A stretch of DNA of 64,000 bases from Methylobacterium radiotolerans JCM 2831 (GCF_000019725.1 NC_010505.1:5006001-5070000); one strand, 5' to 3'; shown: positions 35,829 to 44,504, counted from the first letter of the stretch. Numbers and translations: made by a program. The notes: generated by a model not told the origin, from the letters alone.

Positions 35829-36656
35829 TCAGCTCACGGCCCAATCTGAACGAAGCTCGGCCGCAGTAGCCGGTTGGCCGCCGCATGCAACAACCGTTGC
35901 AGACGCGGCGGCGACGAGGTCCGCGTTGTCCCGAGCCGTTTTTCCATCCGGGGTGAGCAGGTTGTTCTCAAAGCCGACACGGACGTGTCCGCCGAGCAAG
36001 GCAGCGGCCGTGACGCAGGCGTTCTCATACCGGCCGAAGGCGCAGGTCATCCAATGCCTTGCACGGGGTTGGTCCGGCGCCAGGAACGGCAGGATGTCGG
36101 ACGGGGTCGAGGTCTGCCCGGCGGTGTACCGCCCGAGGACGTACAGGACCGGTACGGCGTCGAATGGCACCACTCCGGATGCCTGGAGCGCGGCGAGCCT
36201 CACGGCCTCATCAGCTGCGTAGAGGATGACCTGAGGCACGATGCCCTCACGGCGAAGCCACTCCATGAAGGTCCCAAACGGCTTCTCCGACGCGGTGTCC
36301 GGCGCGAGTTCGCGCAACGCCAGAGACACGGCCTCCGGCCTGACCGCCCGCACCACCGCCATCTGCTCGGCCGGCTGGTAAAGGCCCAGCGCCTCGCTCG
36401 TGATCTGGACCACCACCTTGTCGCCCGTGGCGACTCGGATCGCATGCGTCGCGTCGGCATAGGCGCCCGCGTCGAGCAGATGTCGACCGTCCGCCCGGCG
36501 AACGTGGAGGTGCACCATGCAGGCACCGGCCTCCACACACGAAGCGACCGCATAGGCGTGCTCCGCCGGAGTAAGGGGAATTGCCGGATGGTCGTCCTTC
36601 GTCCGGCGTCCGCCAGTCGGCGTCACCGCGATGGCGGTCGGGCCTGGAAACGACAT
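35829..36656 (-). CDS. Beta-keto acid cleavage enzyme (BKACE, DUF849/Kce family)
   Basis: 275 residues, TIM-barrel type. The first metal-binding motif is CMVHLHVRRADGRHLLDA with the two histidines; GDKVVVQITSEALGLY and the late GGHVRVGFENNLLTPDGKTA, carrying the conserved glutamate, are typical. BKACE enzymes condense a beta-keto acid with acetyl-CoA, giving acetoacetate and a CoA ester. The substrate varies widely (3-keto-5-aminohexanoate, dehydrocarnitine and others). The divergent RpiR gene, class III aminotransferase and amino-acid-binding protein suggest an amino-substituted keto acid. Confidence 0.85.
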   Translation of the reverse strand: MSFPGPTAIAVTPTGGRRTKDDHPAIPLTPAEHAYAVASCVEAGACMVHLHVRRADGRHLLDAGAYADATHAIRVATGDKVVVQITSEALGLYQPAEQMAVVRAVRPEAVSLALRELAPDTASEKPFGTFMEWLRREGIVPQVILYAADEAVRLAALQASGVVPFDAVPVLYVLGRYTAGQTSTPSDILPFLAPDQPRARHWMTCAFGRYENACVTAAALLGGHVRVGFENNLLTPDGKTARDNADLVAAASATVVACGGQPATAAELRSDWAVS

Positions 36657-36679
36657 CGATGCCTCCTCGATAGCCAGGA

Positions 36680-36734
36680 TGCCTCACAAAGATACATTCG
36701 TTGCATATCTTTGTAGATGCAACATTTGTTGCAT
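36680..36734 (+). promoter_or_regulatory. Palindromic operator pair before the RpiR gene
   Basis: A perfect inverted repeat ATGCAACA-TT-TGTTGCAT occupies 36717-36734. Just upstream GATACATTCGTTGCATATC (about 36690-36708) repeats its ATT(C/T)GTTGCAT half. The pair lies between the divergent BKACE and RpiR genes, as expected for autoregulation. The first ATG of the RpiR frame falls inside the palindrome, which argues for a downstream start. Confidence 0.6.
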
Positions 36735-36764
36735 ACAGGTGTGAAGAAGGGTACACAAGCCGCC

Positions 36765-37655
36765 ATGGAACACGGTCCGCTCACGGAACAGATCGTCGGA
36801 GCCTTCGAGACCCTCGGGCCTCAGCTGAAGGCCGCCGCACGCTTCGTTCTCGACCAGCCCAATGAGGTCGCGCTGCTCTCGATGCGCGAGCAGGCCAAGC
36901 GAGCCGGCGTCCAGCCCCACACCATGACGCGCCTCGCTCAGCGTCTGGGGCTTGCTGGATACGACGACGTTCGCGCGCTCTACGCCGGGGCCGTTCGAGA
37001 AGGATCACTTGGCTTTTCCGGCAAGGCCGGTGCGCAGGTCTCCGCGCAGCAGGCCAAGGGCGAGCGGGCGCTAGCCGTCGATATCGTCACGTCGATCGGC
37101 GCGCAGCTCCAAAGGCTCACCGAGCCGCAAGCCCTCGACCGGCTTGTCGTGGCGGCAGATCTGTTGGCATCCGCGGACAGGGTCTACTGCCTGGGCTTGC
37201 GGGCAAGCCATCCGGTCGTCGCGCACTTCGCTTACGTGATGTCGTTCCTCGGCGAGCGCGCGATCCTGCTCGACGCCGGGGCCGGTACCGGCCTCGACCC
37301 GATACGCTCTGCGTCTTCGAAAGACGTGCTCCTCGTGGCCTCGGTCGCCCCCTATACTCGGGCGACGGTCGAAACGGCACGCTATGCGCACGACGCCGGC
37401 GTGCCGGTCGTGGCCGTGACCGACAGCCTGGTCTCGCCGCTCGCCTCAATAGCCCGGGAGACCATCCTAGTCCCGGCGGACAGCCCCTCCTTCTTCCACA
37501 CCATCGCCCCGGCCCTGGTCGTCGGCGAGATCCTGGCCGCCCTCGTGGCCGGTCGGGGCGGCGATGCCTCGCTCGCCGCGATCAAGCGCAGCGAGGCGCA
37601 GCTCACCGCCTTCGGCATCCACTGGTCACCCCCGCCTGCAAGGAGATCGCAATGA
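36765..37655 (+). CDS. MurR/RpiR-family regulator (HTH_6 plus SIS)
   Basis: 296 residues from the ATG at 36765 (MEHGPLTEQIVGAFETLG), where RpiR proteins usually begin; the earlier ATG at 36717 lies within the operator palindrome. The N-terminal HTH is EVALLSMREQAKRAGVQPHT followed by MTRLAQRLGLAGYDD. Residues about 120-260 are a SIS domain (RVYCLGLRASHPVVAHFAYV). SIS domains bind phosphosugars in some members, but others respond to amino or keto acids. It is divergent from the BKACE gene and overlaps the aminotransferase by ATGA. Confidence 0.85.
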   Translation: MEHGPLTEQIVGAFETLGPQLKAAARFVLDQPNEVALLSMREQAKRAGVQPHTMTRLAQRLGLAGYDDVRALYAGAVREGSLGFSGKAGAQVSAQQAKGERALAVDIVTSIGAQLQRLTEPQALDRLVVAADLLASADRVYCLGLRASHPVVAHFAYVMSFLGERAILLDAGAGTGLDPIRSASSKDVLLVASVAPYTRATVETARYAHDAGVPVVAVTDSLVSPLASIARETILVPADSPSFFHTIAPALVVGEILAALVAGRGGDASLAAIKRSEAQLTAFGIHWSPPPARRSQ

Positions 37656-38983
37656 CCCGCATCCTGCACCGCCAGATCAACGCGAACCTGCGCATCGCCT
37701 CGGGTGGCAAGGGCGTCGAACTCTTCGACCGGGATGGACGCAGCTACATCGACGCCTCGGGCGGCGCGGCGGTGTCCTGCCTCGGGCACGGGCATCCGGA
37801 CGTCATCGCGGCGCTTCATGCCCAGGCCGACAAGCTAGCCTACGCCCACACCAGCTTCTTCACCACCGAGGTGGCCGAAGCCTTGGCTGACCGCCTCATC
37901 GCCGATGCACCGGCCGGCTTGGACTACGTCTACTTTGTCTCGGGCGGCTCAGAGGCCGTCGAGGCCGCGCTCAAGATGGCGCGGCAATACTTCGTCGAGA
38001 TCGGGCAGCCGCAGCGCTCCAAGATCATCGCTCGGCGACAGAGCTACCACGGCAATACGCTCGGCGCGCTGGCTACCGGTGGCAACGAGTGGCGACGCGC
38101 GCAATTCAGGCCGCTGCTCGCTGAGACCCATCACATCGATCCCTGCTACGCCTACCGCTACCGGGAGGCCGGCGAGAGCGAGACCGAGTACGGCGCTCGG
38201 GCGGCGCAGGCGCTGGAGGACAAGATCCTCGCACTCGGCCCCGATACCGTGATGGCCTTCGTGGCCGAGCCGGTCGTTGGGGCGACGGCCGGCGCCGTTC
38301 CGGCGGTCCCCGGCTACTTCCGCCGCATCCGCGAGATCTGCGACCGGTACGGCGTACTGCTCCTCCTCGACGAGGTGATGTGCGGCATGGGTCGCACTGG
38401 AACGCTTCACGCCTGCGAGCAGGATGGCATCGCCCCGGACCTGCTGACAGTCGCGAAGGGGCTTGGCGGCGGCTACCAGCCCATCGGCGCGACCTTCCTG
38501 TCGGGCAAGATCTACGAGGCCTTCGCCCAGGGCTCGGGCCTGTTCCAGCACGGGCACACCTACATCTGCCACCCCATGGCCTGCGCGGCCGCGCTCGCCG
38601 TGCAGGAGGTGATCGCCCGCGATCGCCTCCTCGACAACGTCAAGGCGATGGGCACCCACCTGAGCCGCCGGCTCGGCGAGCGCTTCGGCAACCACCCGCA
38701 TGTCGGCGACATCCGCGGACGCGGCCTGTTCATGGGCGTCGAGGTCGTCGAGGACCGCGGCACCCAGGCTCCCTTCGATCCGGCCCTGAAGCTGCACGCG
38801 CGGATCAAGCGGGAGGCGATGAACCGCGGCCTGGCGGTCTACCCGGCCGGTGGCACCCTCGACGGGGCCCGCGGCGACCACGTGCTGCTGGCGCCGCCCT
38901 TCATCATCGACACCGCGACTGTGGACACGGTCGTCGAACGCCTTGGCGAAGCGGTCGATGCGGCCATCGCCCAAGCCGCCTGA
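37652..38983 (+). CDS. Class III PLP-dependent aminotransferase
   Basis: 443 residues. The aldimine lysine is Lys269 in LTVAKGLGGGYQPIGATF, the PLP-phosphate segment FVSGGSEAVEAALKMAR, the cofactor-stacking YHGNTLGALATGG and the Asp in LLLLDEVMCGMGRTG. It resembles omega-amino acid:pyruvate/aspartate aminotransferase-like proteins. Coupled with the RpiR gene and close to the BKACE gene, it could convert an imported amino acid to the keto acid that BKACE cleaves. The exact substrate is open. Confidence 0.88.
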   Translation: MTRILHRQINANLRIASGGKGVELFDRDGRSYIDASGGAAVSCLGHGHPDVIAALHAQADKLAYAHTSFFTTEVAEALADRLIADAPAGLDYVYFVSGGSEAVEAALKMARQYFVEIGQPQRSKIIARRQSYHGNTLGALATGGNEWRRAQFRPLLAETHHIDPCYAYRYREAGESETEYGARAAQALEDKILALGPDTVMAFVAEPVVGATAGAVPAVPGYFRRIREICDRYGVLLLLDEVMCGMGRTGTLHACEQDGIAPDLLTVAKGLGGGYQPIGATFLSGKIYEAFAQGSGLFQHGHTYICHPMACAAALAVQEVIARDRLLDNVKAMGTHLSRRLGERFGNHPHVGDIRGRGLFMGVEVVEDRGTQAPFDPALKLHARIKREAMNRGLAVYPAGGTLDGARGDHVLLAPPFIIDTATVDTVVERLGEAVDAAIAQAA

Positions 38984-39044
38984 GAGCGGCATGCCCCAAC
39001 GACCCGCCATGGGTGAGCTCTGACCCAACCGTAGGAAGCCTGAC

Positions 39045-39944
39045 ATGCGCATTCTGAAACACGCGGCCATCGCCGCGACGATGACGCTCGCCTTGATGAC
39101 GGGCGCGAAGGCCGACGATCTCACCGGAACACTCAAGAAGGTGAAGGACACCGGCACCATCACCCTCGGCTACCGGGAGTCCTCGGTGCCGTTTTCCTAC
39201 CTGGACGGGAACCAGAAGCCGGTCGGGTTCTCGATCGACGTGTGCGGGAAGGTCGTGGAGGCTGTGAAGACAAAGCTCGGAATGCCCGACCTGAAGGTGG
39301 CTTACACTCCGGTGAACTCGGCGACCCGCCTGCCGCTCGTCGCCAACGGCACGGTCGACCTAGAATGCGGATCGACCGCCAATCAACTGGTCCGGCAAAA
39401 GCAGGTCGCCTTCTCGGTCTCGACGTTCGTCGCTCAGTTCAAATGGCTGACCCGCAGCGATAGCGGCATCACCACTCCCGACGACCTCAAGAGCAAGATG
39501 GTCGCCGTCACCGCGGGGACCAACACGTCCCAATTCCTGAACAAGCTCAATCAGGAGGACGGGCTGAAGCTCACGATCGCCCAGGGCAAGGACCACGCCG
39601 AGAGCTTCTTGCTTGTCGAAACGGGCCGTGCCGCGGCTTTCATGGAGGATGACATCCTGCTCGCCGGCTTGAAGGCCAACGCTAAGGACCCATCCCGCTT
39701 CAAGATCCTCGACAAGGCGTACTCAGCCGACCCCTACGCGCTGATGTTCCGCCGCGAGGATCCCGAGTTCAAGGCTCTCGTCGATGAGACCCTGATCGGG
39801 CTGATGAGATCCGGCGAGTTCACCAAACTCTACGTAAAATGGTTTGAAACCCCGATCCCGCCGCGGGACCTCAACCTCAATTTCCCGATGTCGGACAAGC
39901 TCAAGGAGCTGATCAAGTCACCATCCGATAAGGCAAATTCCTGA
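39045..39944 (+). CDS. Amino-acid ABC transporter binding protein (GltI-like)
   Basis: 299 residues with a signal peptide (MRILKHAAIAATMTLALMTG, cut near AKA-DDL). SBP family 3 features are GTITLGYRESSVPFSYLDGN, KPVGFSIDVC and the ligand-domain LVANGTVDLECGSTANQL. It resembles glutamate/aspartate binding proteins. No permease or ATPase gene follows; instead there are 181 bases of unassigned DNA and then an IS3 element. The transporter partners have been lost, moved or are elsewhere. Confidence 0.85.
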   Translation: MRILKHAAIAATMTLALMTGAKADDLTGTLKKVKDTGTITLGYRESSVPFSYLDGNQKPVGFSIDVCGKVVEAVKTKLGMPDLKVAYTPVNSATRLPLVANGTVDLECGSTANQLVRQKQVAFSVSTFVAQFKWLTRSDSGITTPDDLKSKMVAVTAGTNTSQFLNKLNQEDGLKLTIAQGKDHAESFLLVETGRAAAFMEDDILLAGLKANAKDPSRFKILDKAYSADPYALMFRREDPEFKALVDETLIGLMRSGEFTKLYVKWFETPIPPRDLNLNFPMSDKLKELIKSPSDKANS

Positions 39945-40205
39945 TCCAAAGTAGCGGCCATCGGGCCCGAAGGGACCTGATGACGCTTTTTGAACCAGAC
40001 CTTCCGATGACGTCCAAGCATCAAGGCCCGGTAGGCATGTGGATGGCCGTCGCACACGCTGCGGCGGCCGTCCTCGTTAGTAGCACAGACGAAGGTTAAG
40101 CGGCTGCTTTCCGTTCCGTTGAGACTGATCTGCCCCCAATGAAGTGGTCCGCCCTGAGGTATGGCTTTCGGGCCAGTGGAGTTGACCCGGTTTGTGGTCC
40201 ACGAC

Positions 40206-41048
40206 CTATGCAATTTCTCGGGCTGTGACAGCTTGGTTGGCGAAGGCTCGGGGCGTCAAGCCGCCCAGGGCTGTATGGGGTCGATCTTCGTTGTAGTGGC
40301 ACCTCCAGTCCTCGATGCGTTCACGGGCATCGGCTAGCGATAGGAACCACGAAGCGTTCAAGCACTCTGCCCGTAGGCGGCCGTTGAACGACTCGATGTA
40401 GGCGTTGTCGGTCGGCTTACCCGGTCGGGAGAAGTCGATCTCAACCCCGTTCAGATAAGCCCATTGGTCGAGCATGCGCCCGGCGAATTCCGGCCCATTG
40501 TCAACCCGTAGGCTCTTTGGACGACCGCGGAGCTTCACCAGTGCGTCCAGGGCCTCGGTCACCTGGAAGGCGCGGAAATTGGCTCTCGGTGTGAGCGAGA
40601 GCGCCTCTCGCGTATGGCAATCGACGACCGTCAGGATCCGGAATGGACGCCCGTCGAACAGGCGATCGGACATGAAGTCCATGGCCCAGACCTCGTTGGG
40701 ACCGCCGATCGCGGGCCGCCCTTGTCGGTAGCGCCAGGCCCGTTTGCGCTTGGGTAGCTTGGGCCGGATCGACAGCCCTTCGTCCCGGTAGATCCGGTAG
40801 GTGCGCTTGTGGTTCACCTCCCAGCCCTCCCGTCGCAACAGGATGTGCAGCCGCCGGTAGCCGTAGCGCACCCGTGCGGCAGCGAGTTCCTTCAGCCGCA
40901 TGCGCAGTGCCACCTGAGGGTCGGCGCGCTTGCGGTAACGCTGAGACGAGCGGCCGAAACCGGTGGCCTGACAGGCCCGACGCTCGCTGATGCCGTAGGT
41001 CACCTGCAGGTGACCGGCGACCTCACGGCGAACGGCGGGCCTCACCAC
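40206..41048 (-). CDS. IS3-family transposase OrfB (DDE integrase core)
   Basis: 280 residues. A HTH_21 segment (RYGYRRLHILLRREGW) precedes the rve core with the DDE triad: Asp in NEVWAMDFMSDRLFDG, Asp in SLRVDNGPEFAGRML and Glu in TDNAYIESFNGRLR. The C-terminus ends LGGLTPRAFANQAV. Its frame overlaps OrfA in the -1 register near an AAAG run, as in other IS407-like elements where the active enzyme is made as an OrfAB fusion. Confidence 0.88.
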   Translation of the reverse strand: MVRPAVRREVAGHLQVTYGISERRACQATGFGRSSQRYRKRADPQVALRMRLKELAAARVRYGYRRLHILLRREGWEVNHKRTYRIYRDEGLSIRPKLPKRKRAWRYRQGRPAIGGPNEVWAMDFMSDRLFDGRPFRILTVVDCHTREALSLTPRANFRAFQVTEALDALVKLRGRPKSLRVDNGPEFAGRMLDQWAYLNGVEIDFSRPGKPTDNAYIESFNGRLRAECLNASWFLSLADARERIEDWRCHYNEDRPHTALGGLTPRAFANQAVTAREIA

Positions 41049-41308
41049 TTTCGCTTGAGCACATCCTGCAGCATGGAGCGGTCCAGCGTCAGGTCGGCCA
41101 CCAGCCGTTTGAGCTTGCTGTTCTCGTCCTCCAGCTGCTTCAGCCGCCGGATCTCCGGCACGCCCATGCCGACGAACTGCTTCTTCCAGCGGTAAAACGT
41201 CGGCTCAGACACGCCCATCTTCCGGCAGACCTCATCCACCGAGGCGCCGTTCTCCGCCTGCCGCAGGGCAAAGGCGATCTGTTCGTTCGTGAAGCGTTTG
41301 CGAGGCAT
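41042..41308 (-). CDS. IS3-family OrfA (HTH protein)
   Basis: 88 residues from the ATG at 41308 (MPRKRFTNEQIAFALRQAE); 41317 would add three. It is an HTH_Tnp_1 protein (VDEVCRKMGVSEPTFYRWKK) with a leucine-zipper-like C-terminus (RRLKQLEDENSKLKRLVADL). It binds the element ends and supplies the N-terminus of the frameshifted transposase. The frame ends inside the OrfB start region. Confidence 0.87.
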   Translation of the reverse strand: MPRKRFTNEQIAFALRQAENGASVDEVCRKMGVSEPTFYRWKKQFVGMGVPEIRRLKQLEDENSKLKRLVADLTLDRSMLQDVLKRKW

Positions 41309-41425
41309 GGCATCCACCCTCCTTCAGGGTTCAGGATGCCCGAAAAACTTGCGCTCGGCGCGGACCAGTTTGCTGGGTCAGGGTCAGCAGCGGCCCGTCC
41401 GTATCGGGAGAAGGTGGACCTCCGC

Positions 41426-41953
41426 TCAGGAGGTTGGGGGCGCCCCTCCGGAAAATCCGTCGATCGCGGCCTCGATCGCGGCGACCGCCTCGTCCCGCGT
41501 GAGAAGAGCCGTATCCACCACGAGCCTGGGCGAGGTCCACGGCACGTAGTCGCGTCCCATGACTGACGACCAAGAGGGAAGCTCGAACCCGGCTATGTCC
41601 GCGGTTCTGGTCTCGACGCGGCGTCGATGCTCCACCACATCGCTACAGATGACCTCGATCTCGAGGAGGTGCGCGGCCTCTCCGCGCGCCACGTCCTGCC
41701 ACCCCTGCCGGCTCGCTGGGACTGGATTGACGCTGTCAGCGATCACGAGACTGCCGAGCCTGAGGTTCGATGCGGCAACGGCGAAGGCTACCATGTAACC
41801 TGCCGCACCGATCTCGGGGCCGAGCTTCGCATGGTGGGTCAGCGCATGCTCGATCTCGTCCACGCGGACGTAGGCAGCCGAACGTCTGACGGCGAGGGCC
41901 TTCCCCAGGGTCGTCTTGCCTGTGCCGGGTAGTCCGCCGAGGACGACGAGCAT
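41426..41953 (-). CDS. Small P-loop NTPase/kinase (AAA_33 type)
   Basis: 175 residues from the ATG at 41953; the frame extends upstream but that part is repeat DNA. The Walker A loop is MLVVLGGLPGTGKTTLGKAL at the very N-terminus, followed by YVRVDEIEHAL. A lid arginine pattern lies in EHRRRVETRTADI. This pattern is that of small zeta-toxin-like or chloramphenicol/adenylylsulfate-type kinases grouped as AAA_33; the substrate is unknown. It is monocistronic, just outside the IS3 right end. Confidence 0.75.
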   Translation of the reverse strand: MLVVLGGLPGTGKTTLGKALAVRRSAAYVRVDEIEHALTHHAKLGPEIGAAGYMVAFAVAASNLRLGSLVIADSVNPVPASRQGWQDVARGEAAHLLEIEVICSDVVEHRRRVETRTADIAGFELPSWSSVMGRDYVPWTSPRLVVDTALLTRDEAVAAIEAAIDGFSGGAPPTS

Positions 41954-42034
41954 GCGGGCCTCCAGGGCTCTGCTACGTCCGCTTATAGGGTCAGCCGGGT
42001 TGATCGTGAACGTCTGCGTCGGGTCGCTATCGGA

Positions 42035-42085
42035 AGGGCGGCTTAGGGTGGTTTGCCGCCCGGCCGCTTTTGGGCGGCGATACTG
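42035..42085 (+). repeat. Dispersed intergenic repeat, copy 4
   Basis: Contains GGCTTAGGGTGGTTTGCCGC, then CCGGCCGCTTTTGGGCGG, related to the GGGTGG-TT-CCGGCCGGTCCGCTT core. It lies between the P-loop kinase start and the end of the DUF302 gene region. Confidence 0.4.
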
Positions 42086-42192
42086 TAGATTCAGACATTG
42101 CTGACTGGCTCCAACTTCTTCCGCAGAGCGGTCGGACGGCGCACCATCCGACCGAAGACTCCGTCCCAGCCACAAGGGCGAGCGCAAGGCGG

Positions 42193-42681
42193 TCAGGCAG
42201 CCGCTGCTGCAAGCACACCCCGAAGCTGCTCATCCAGGGCCGCCGCGACGGCGTCGACCTCCATGTTCCCGAACTGGCCGAAAGTGCTTTTCGGGCGGTC
42301 GTATTCGAACGCGACGACGCCCTCTATATCCTCTCGAAGGAGCACCCGGATCGGCGCGTACAGGGCGGCTGAAACATCGTGCCGGGTCATCGATGCGGCC
42401 GTCAGCGGGTTGCCGATGTCGTACTGAATGGCCTTGCGGCTCAACCCGGCGGTGAGAAGCACGTCGCCGTGGTCCCGGGAGCCGAAGATCGAGAGCGGCG
42501 CCTGCCGTTCGAGAAGCGCGCGCGCATCGTCCACCTTACCGGCCTTCAGAAGCTTGGCGTAATCGAGGTCGATGGCGGGCACCGAAGCCTCCAAGGCGGA
42601 TCGAACCACCTCGAAAGACTTTGTCGAGGAGAGAGTGACGTGCTCAACGGTGATCGTGGTCGAGGTGAGCTGGCTGGTCAT
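42193..42681 (-). CDS. DUF302 domain protein (second copy)
   Basis: 162 residues from the ATG at 42681 (MTSQLTSTTITVEHVTL); the frame opens at 42702 with MKSGVET. DUF302 signatures are SSTKSFEVVRSALEASV, AASMTRHDVSAALYAPIRVL and VVAFEYDRPKSTFGQFGN near the end. The architecture is the same as 2901-3395 but diverged. It is followed upstream by a small secreted protein gene and both are divergent from a LysR gene, an arrangement resembling the first DUF302 locus. Confidence 0.75.
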   Translation of the reverse strand: MTSQLTSTTITVEHVTLSSTKSFEVVRSALEASVPAIDLDYAKLLKAGKVDDARALLERQAPLSIFGSRDHGDVLLTAGLSRKAIQYDIGNPLTAASMTRHDVSAALYAPIRVLLREDIEGVVAFEYDRPKSTFGQFGNMEVDAVAAALDEQLRGVLAAAAA

Positions 42682-42762
42682 GGTTTCAACTCCGCTTTTC
42701 ATGAGGTGAACGGCCCGCCATGCGGACCGCGGCGGCTCGTGCTGACTGGTCCGAGGGCGCGA

Positions 42763-43203
42763 TCAGTTCATCGCCTCAAGCGCCCCGAGCTTGACCGTGC
42801 CCGTGGCGGCCTCGACCGTGACGGGCGCGTCGGGCAGCCACCGGACGACGCCCGCGGTCGCGAAACCGCCCTGCTTGAGCACCTGCGTCGCATTCGTCGC
42901 GATGTTCCGGTTCCGGTAGGCGACGGTGATGGTGGCGGGTGCCTTGAAGGGCTTGGCGGAGGCGATGGCCGGCCGAGCCTGCTGCCAGCGCGTGAGGGCC
43001 GGCACGAGGAGACCGCCCTGTGCGCGGACGTCGGAGGCGCCCAGCGCGAGACCCGGCGTGTGGTAGGCCGCTCCGATGACGGCGGGAACGGAAAAGGTGC
43101 CCTGCGCGGCGGTGTCGAGGTTCACCTCGGACGCGGAAGCCGGAAGGTGGGCCGTCACGGTCATTGTCAGGGCGGCGGCGAGGGTGAGGGTACGGTGGGT
43201 CAT
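42763..43203 (-). CDS. Small exported protein of unknown function
   Basis: 146 residues. A signal peptide (MTHRTLTLAAALTMTVTAHL, cut near ASA-SEV) is followed by a 120-residue mature part of predicted beta character (ATITVAYRNRNIATNATQVL, VVRWLPDAPVTVEAATGTV). I do not recognise a family. It is the first gene of a minus-strand pair with the DUF302 gene and diverges from the LysR gene at 43441, whose likely target this pair is. Confidence 0.6.
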   Translation of the reverse strand: MTHRTLTLAAALTMTVTAHLPASASEVNLDTAAQGTFSVPAVIGAAYHTPGLALGASDVRAQGGLLVPALTRWQQARPAIASAKPFKAPATITVAYRNRNIATNATQVLKQGGFATAGVVRWLPDAPVTVEAATGTVKLGALEAMN

Positions 43204-43268
43204 CTTTGGATCCTCTCAGTGTGACGGGGTGGCCCGTCCTTCGATGAGGTGCAGATGACGCCGGCGGG

Positions 43269-43289
43269 TGCATTCATCAAACAAATGCA
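43269..43289. promoter_or_regulatory. Candidate LysR binding site
   Basis: Inverted repeat TGCATT (43269-43274) and AATGCA (43284-43289) with a 9-base spacer, in the divergent gap between the exported-protein gene and the LysR gene. The geometry fits a LysR-type dyad. A further AAATGCACT half-site follows at about 43314. Confidence 0.45.
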
Positions 43290-43440
43290 ATTGATACCCA
43301 ACATCCACGCCATAAATGCACTCGTGATTCCGATGACCACGGTGTCGGTTGGTGCAAGCGGGAAACCCCATGATCGCGCTTGGTCCGACGCCGCATCACT
43401 CCGCTGTCGCCGTGGTCGACGGCCGCCAGCGAGCCGGGTC

Positions 43441-44385
43441 ATGACGATCAAGCACCGTGACCTCGCCGGTATCGACCTGAACCTGGTCGTGGCGCTTGAC
43501 GCGCTCCTGACCGAGAGCAGCGTCACGCGCGCCGCAGCGAAGGTCGGCATCACGCAGTCGGCCATGAGCAGCAGCCTCGCCCGCCTGCGCAGGCTCCTCG
43601 GCGACGAGCTCCTAACGCGCACGCCGGACGGCATGCGCCCGACCCCGCGCTCACTCGCCCTCGTCGAGCCGGTCCGAGCGGCCCTGCGCCAGTTCCAGGG
43701 CATCGTCCTCCGGGAGGACGATTTCGACCCCTCGACGGTCGAGCGGTCCTTCACGCTCGCCATCCCCGGCAGCGTCGAGGTGCGCCTCATCCCGCGCTTG
43801 CTCGCTTTCCTTGCAAGCGAGGCGCCTGGCATCCGCCTGCACCTGGTCGGCCTCGATTACGCGAGCGTGCTGGGGGACCTCGACGCCGACAGGATCGACA
43901 TGGCCGTCGGCATGATCTCCGAGGGCCAGGTCCACCATAAGGTCCGGCCGCTCTATCGCTTCGGCTTCCTGAGCCTGTTCAACCCCCGGCTGCTCGGCGT
44001 CGACGGGCCGCTGTCACTTGACGACTTCGTCCGCTTCCCGCACATCCTGACGTACCTGACCGGCGTCGGCCCGGGGGTGGTGGACAAGGCGCTCGCGTCG
44101 GTAGGCCGGACGCGGAGGCTGGCAGCGACGACGCCACGCTTCGCCACCGTGCCGTTCCACGTGCAGGCCGCGCCCCTGATCGCCACAATGGCCGACGAGT
44201 TGGCCACGACCTTTGCGGCCCAGCTCGGCTTGGCGACGAGCCCCGTGCCTGTGCCGACCGAGGAGATCGTCATCTCGATGCTGTGGCACGCCTCCTATGA
44301 CCGCGATCCGGCCCATCGCTGGCTGCGGGACGTCATGGTTCGCCTGGGGCGCGAGGCCGGTAGCGCCCGCGAAGAAGCGGTATAA
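43441..44385 (+). CDS. LysR-family regulator (NodD-like subgroup)
   Basis: 314 residues from the ATG at 43441; the frame runs back to 43249 but that part has no coding character. The HTH is RDLAGIDLNLVVALDALLTE followed by AAAKVGITQSAMSSSLARLR. The wing ends RTPDGMRPTPR. The effector domain begins near residue 90. It is divergent from the DUF302/exported protein pair and probably controls it through the TGCATT dyad. Inducer unknown. Confidence 0.83.
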   Translation: MTIKHRDLAGIDLNLVVALDALLTESSVTRAAAKVGITQSAMSSSLARLRRLLGDELLTRTPDGMRPTPRSLALVEPVRAALRQFQGIVLREDDFDPSTVERSFTLAIPGSVEVRLIPRLLAFLASEAPGIRLHLVGLDYASVLGDLDADRIDMAVGMISEGQVHHKVRPLYRFGFLSLFNPRLLGVDGPLSLDDFVRFPHILTYLTGVGPGVVDKALASVGRTRRLAATTPRFATVPFHVQAAPLIATMADELATTFAAQLGLATSPVPVPTEEIVISMLWHASYDRDPAHRWLRDVMVRLGREAGSAREEAV

Positions 44386-44504
44386 CTCGTAGCCTCAAGC
44401 CTCTCGGTCCTTGGACCACCTTTACGTTCGGGTGCCTCTGCAGGCAGCAACGGACGCCAATAGACAAGTCTGCTATTGGGAGATCAAGGGGATGAACTGA
44501 GCGT

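Larger units (their letters stand above)
40126..41386 (-). mobile_element. IS3-family insertion sequence (IS407-like group)
   Basis: Two overlapping minus-strand frames lie between imperfect 26-base terminal inverted repeats. The left end reads TGATCTGCCCCCAATGAAGT and the right end, on the other strand, TGACCCTGACCCAGCAAACT; both continue into GGTCCG. The ends match at 17-18 of 26 positions. No 3-4 base target duplication is obvious at these borders, so the exact limits could differ by a few bases. Both frames look intact and the element may be active. Confidence 0.8.

Noticed and set aside
37949..39163. 404-codon minus-strand frame opposite the aminotransferase
   Set aside because: No motif, and the sense gene carries the PLP lysine and the other class III signatures.
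39945..40125. Possible transposase fragment between the binding protein and IS3
   Set aside because: A minus-strand reading (CDGHPHAYRALMLGRHRK) looks faintly coding but is short and matches no family I can name.
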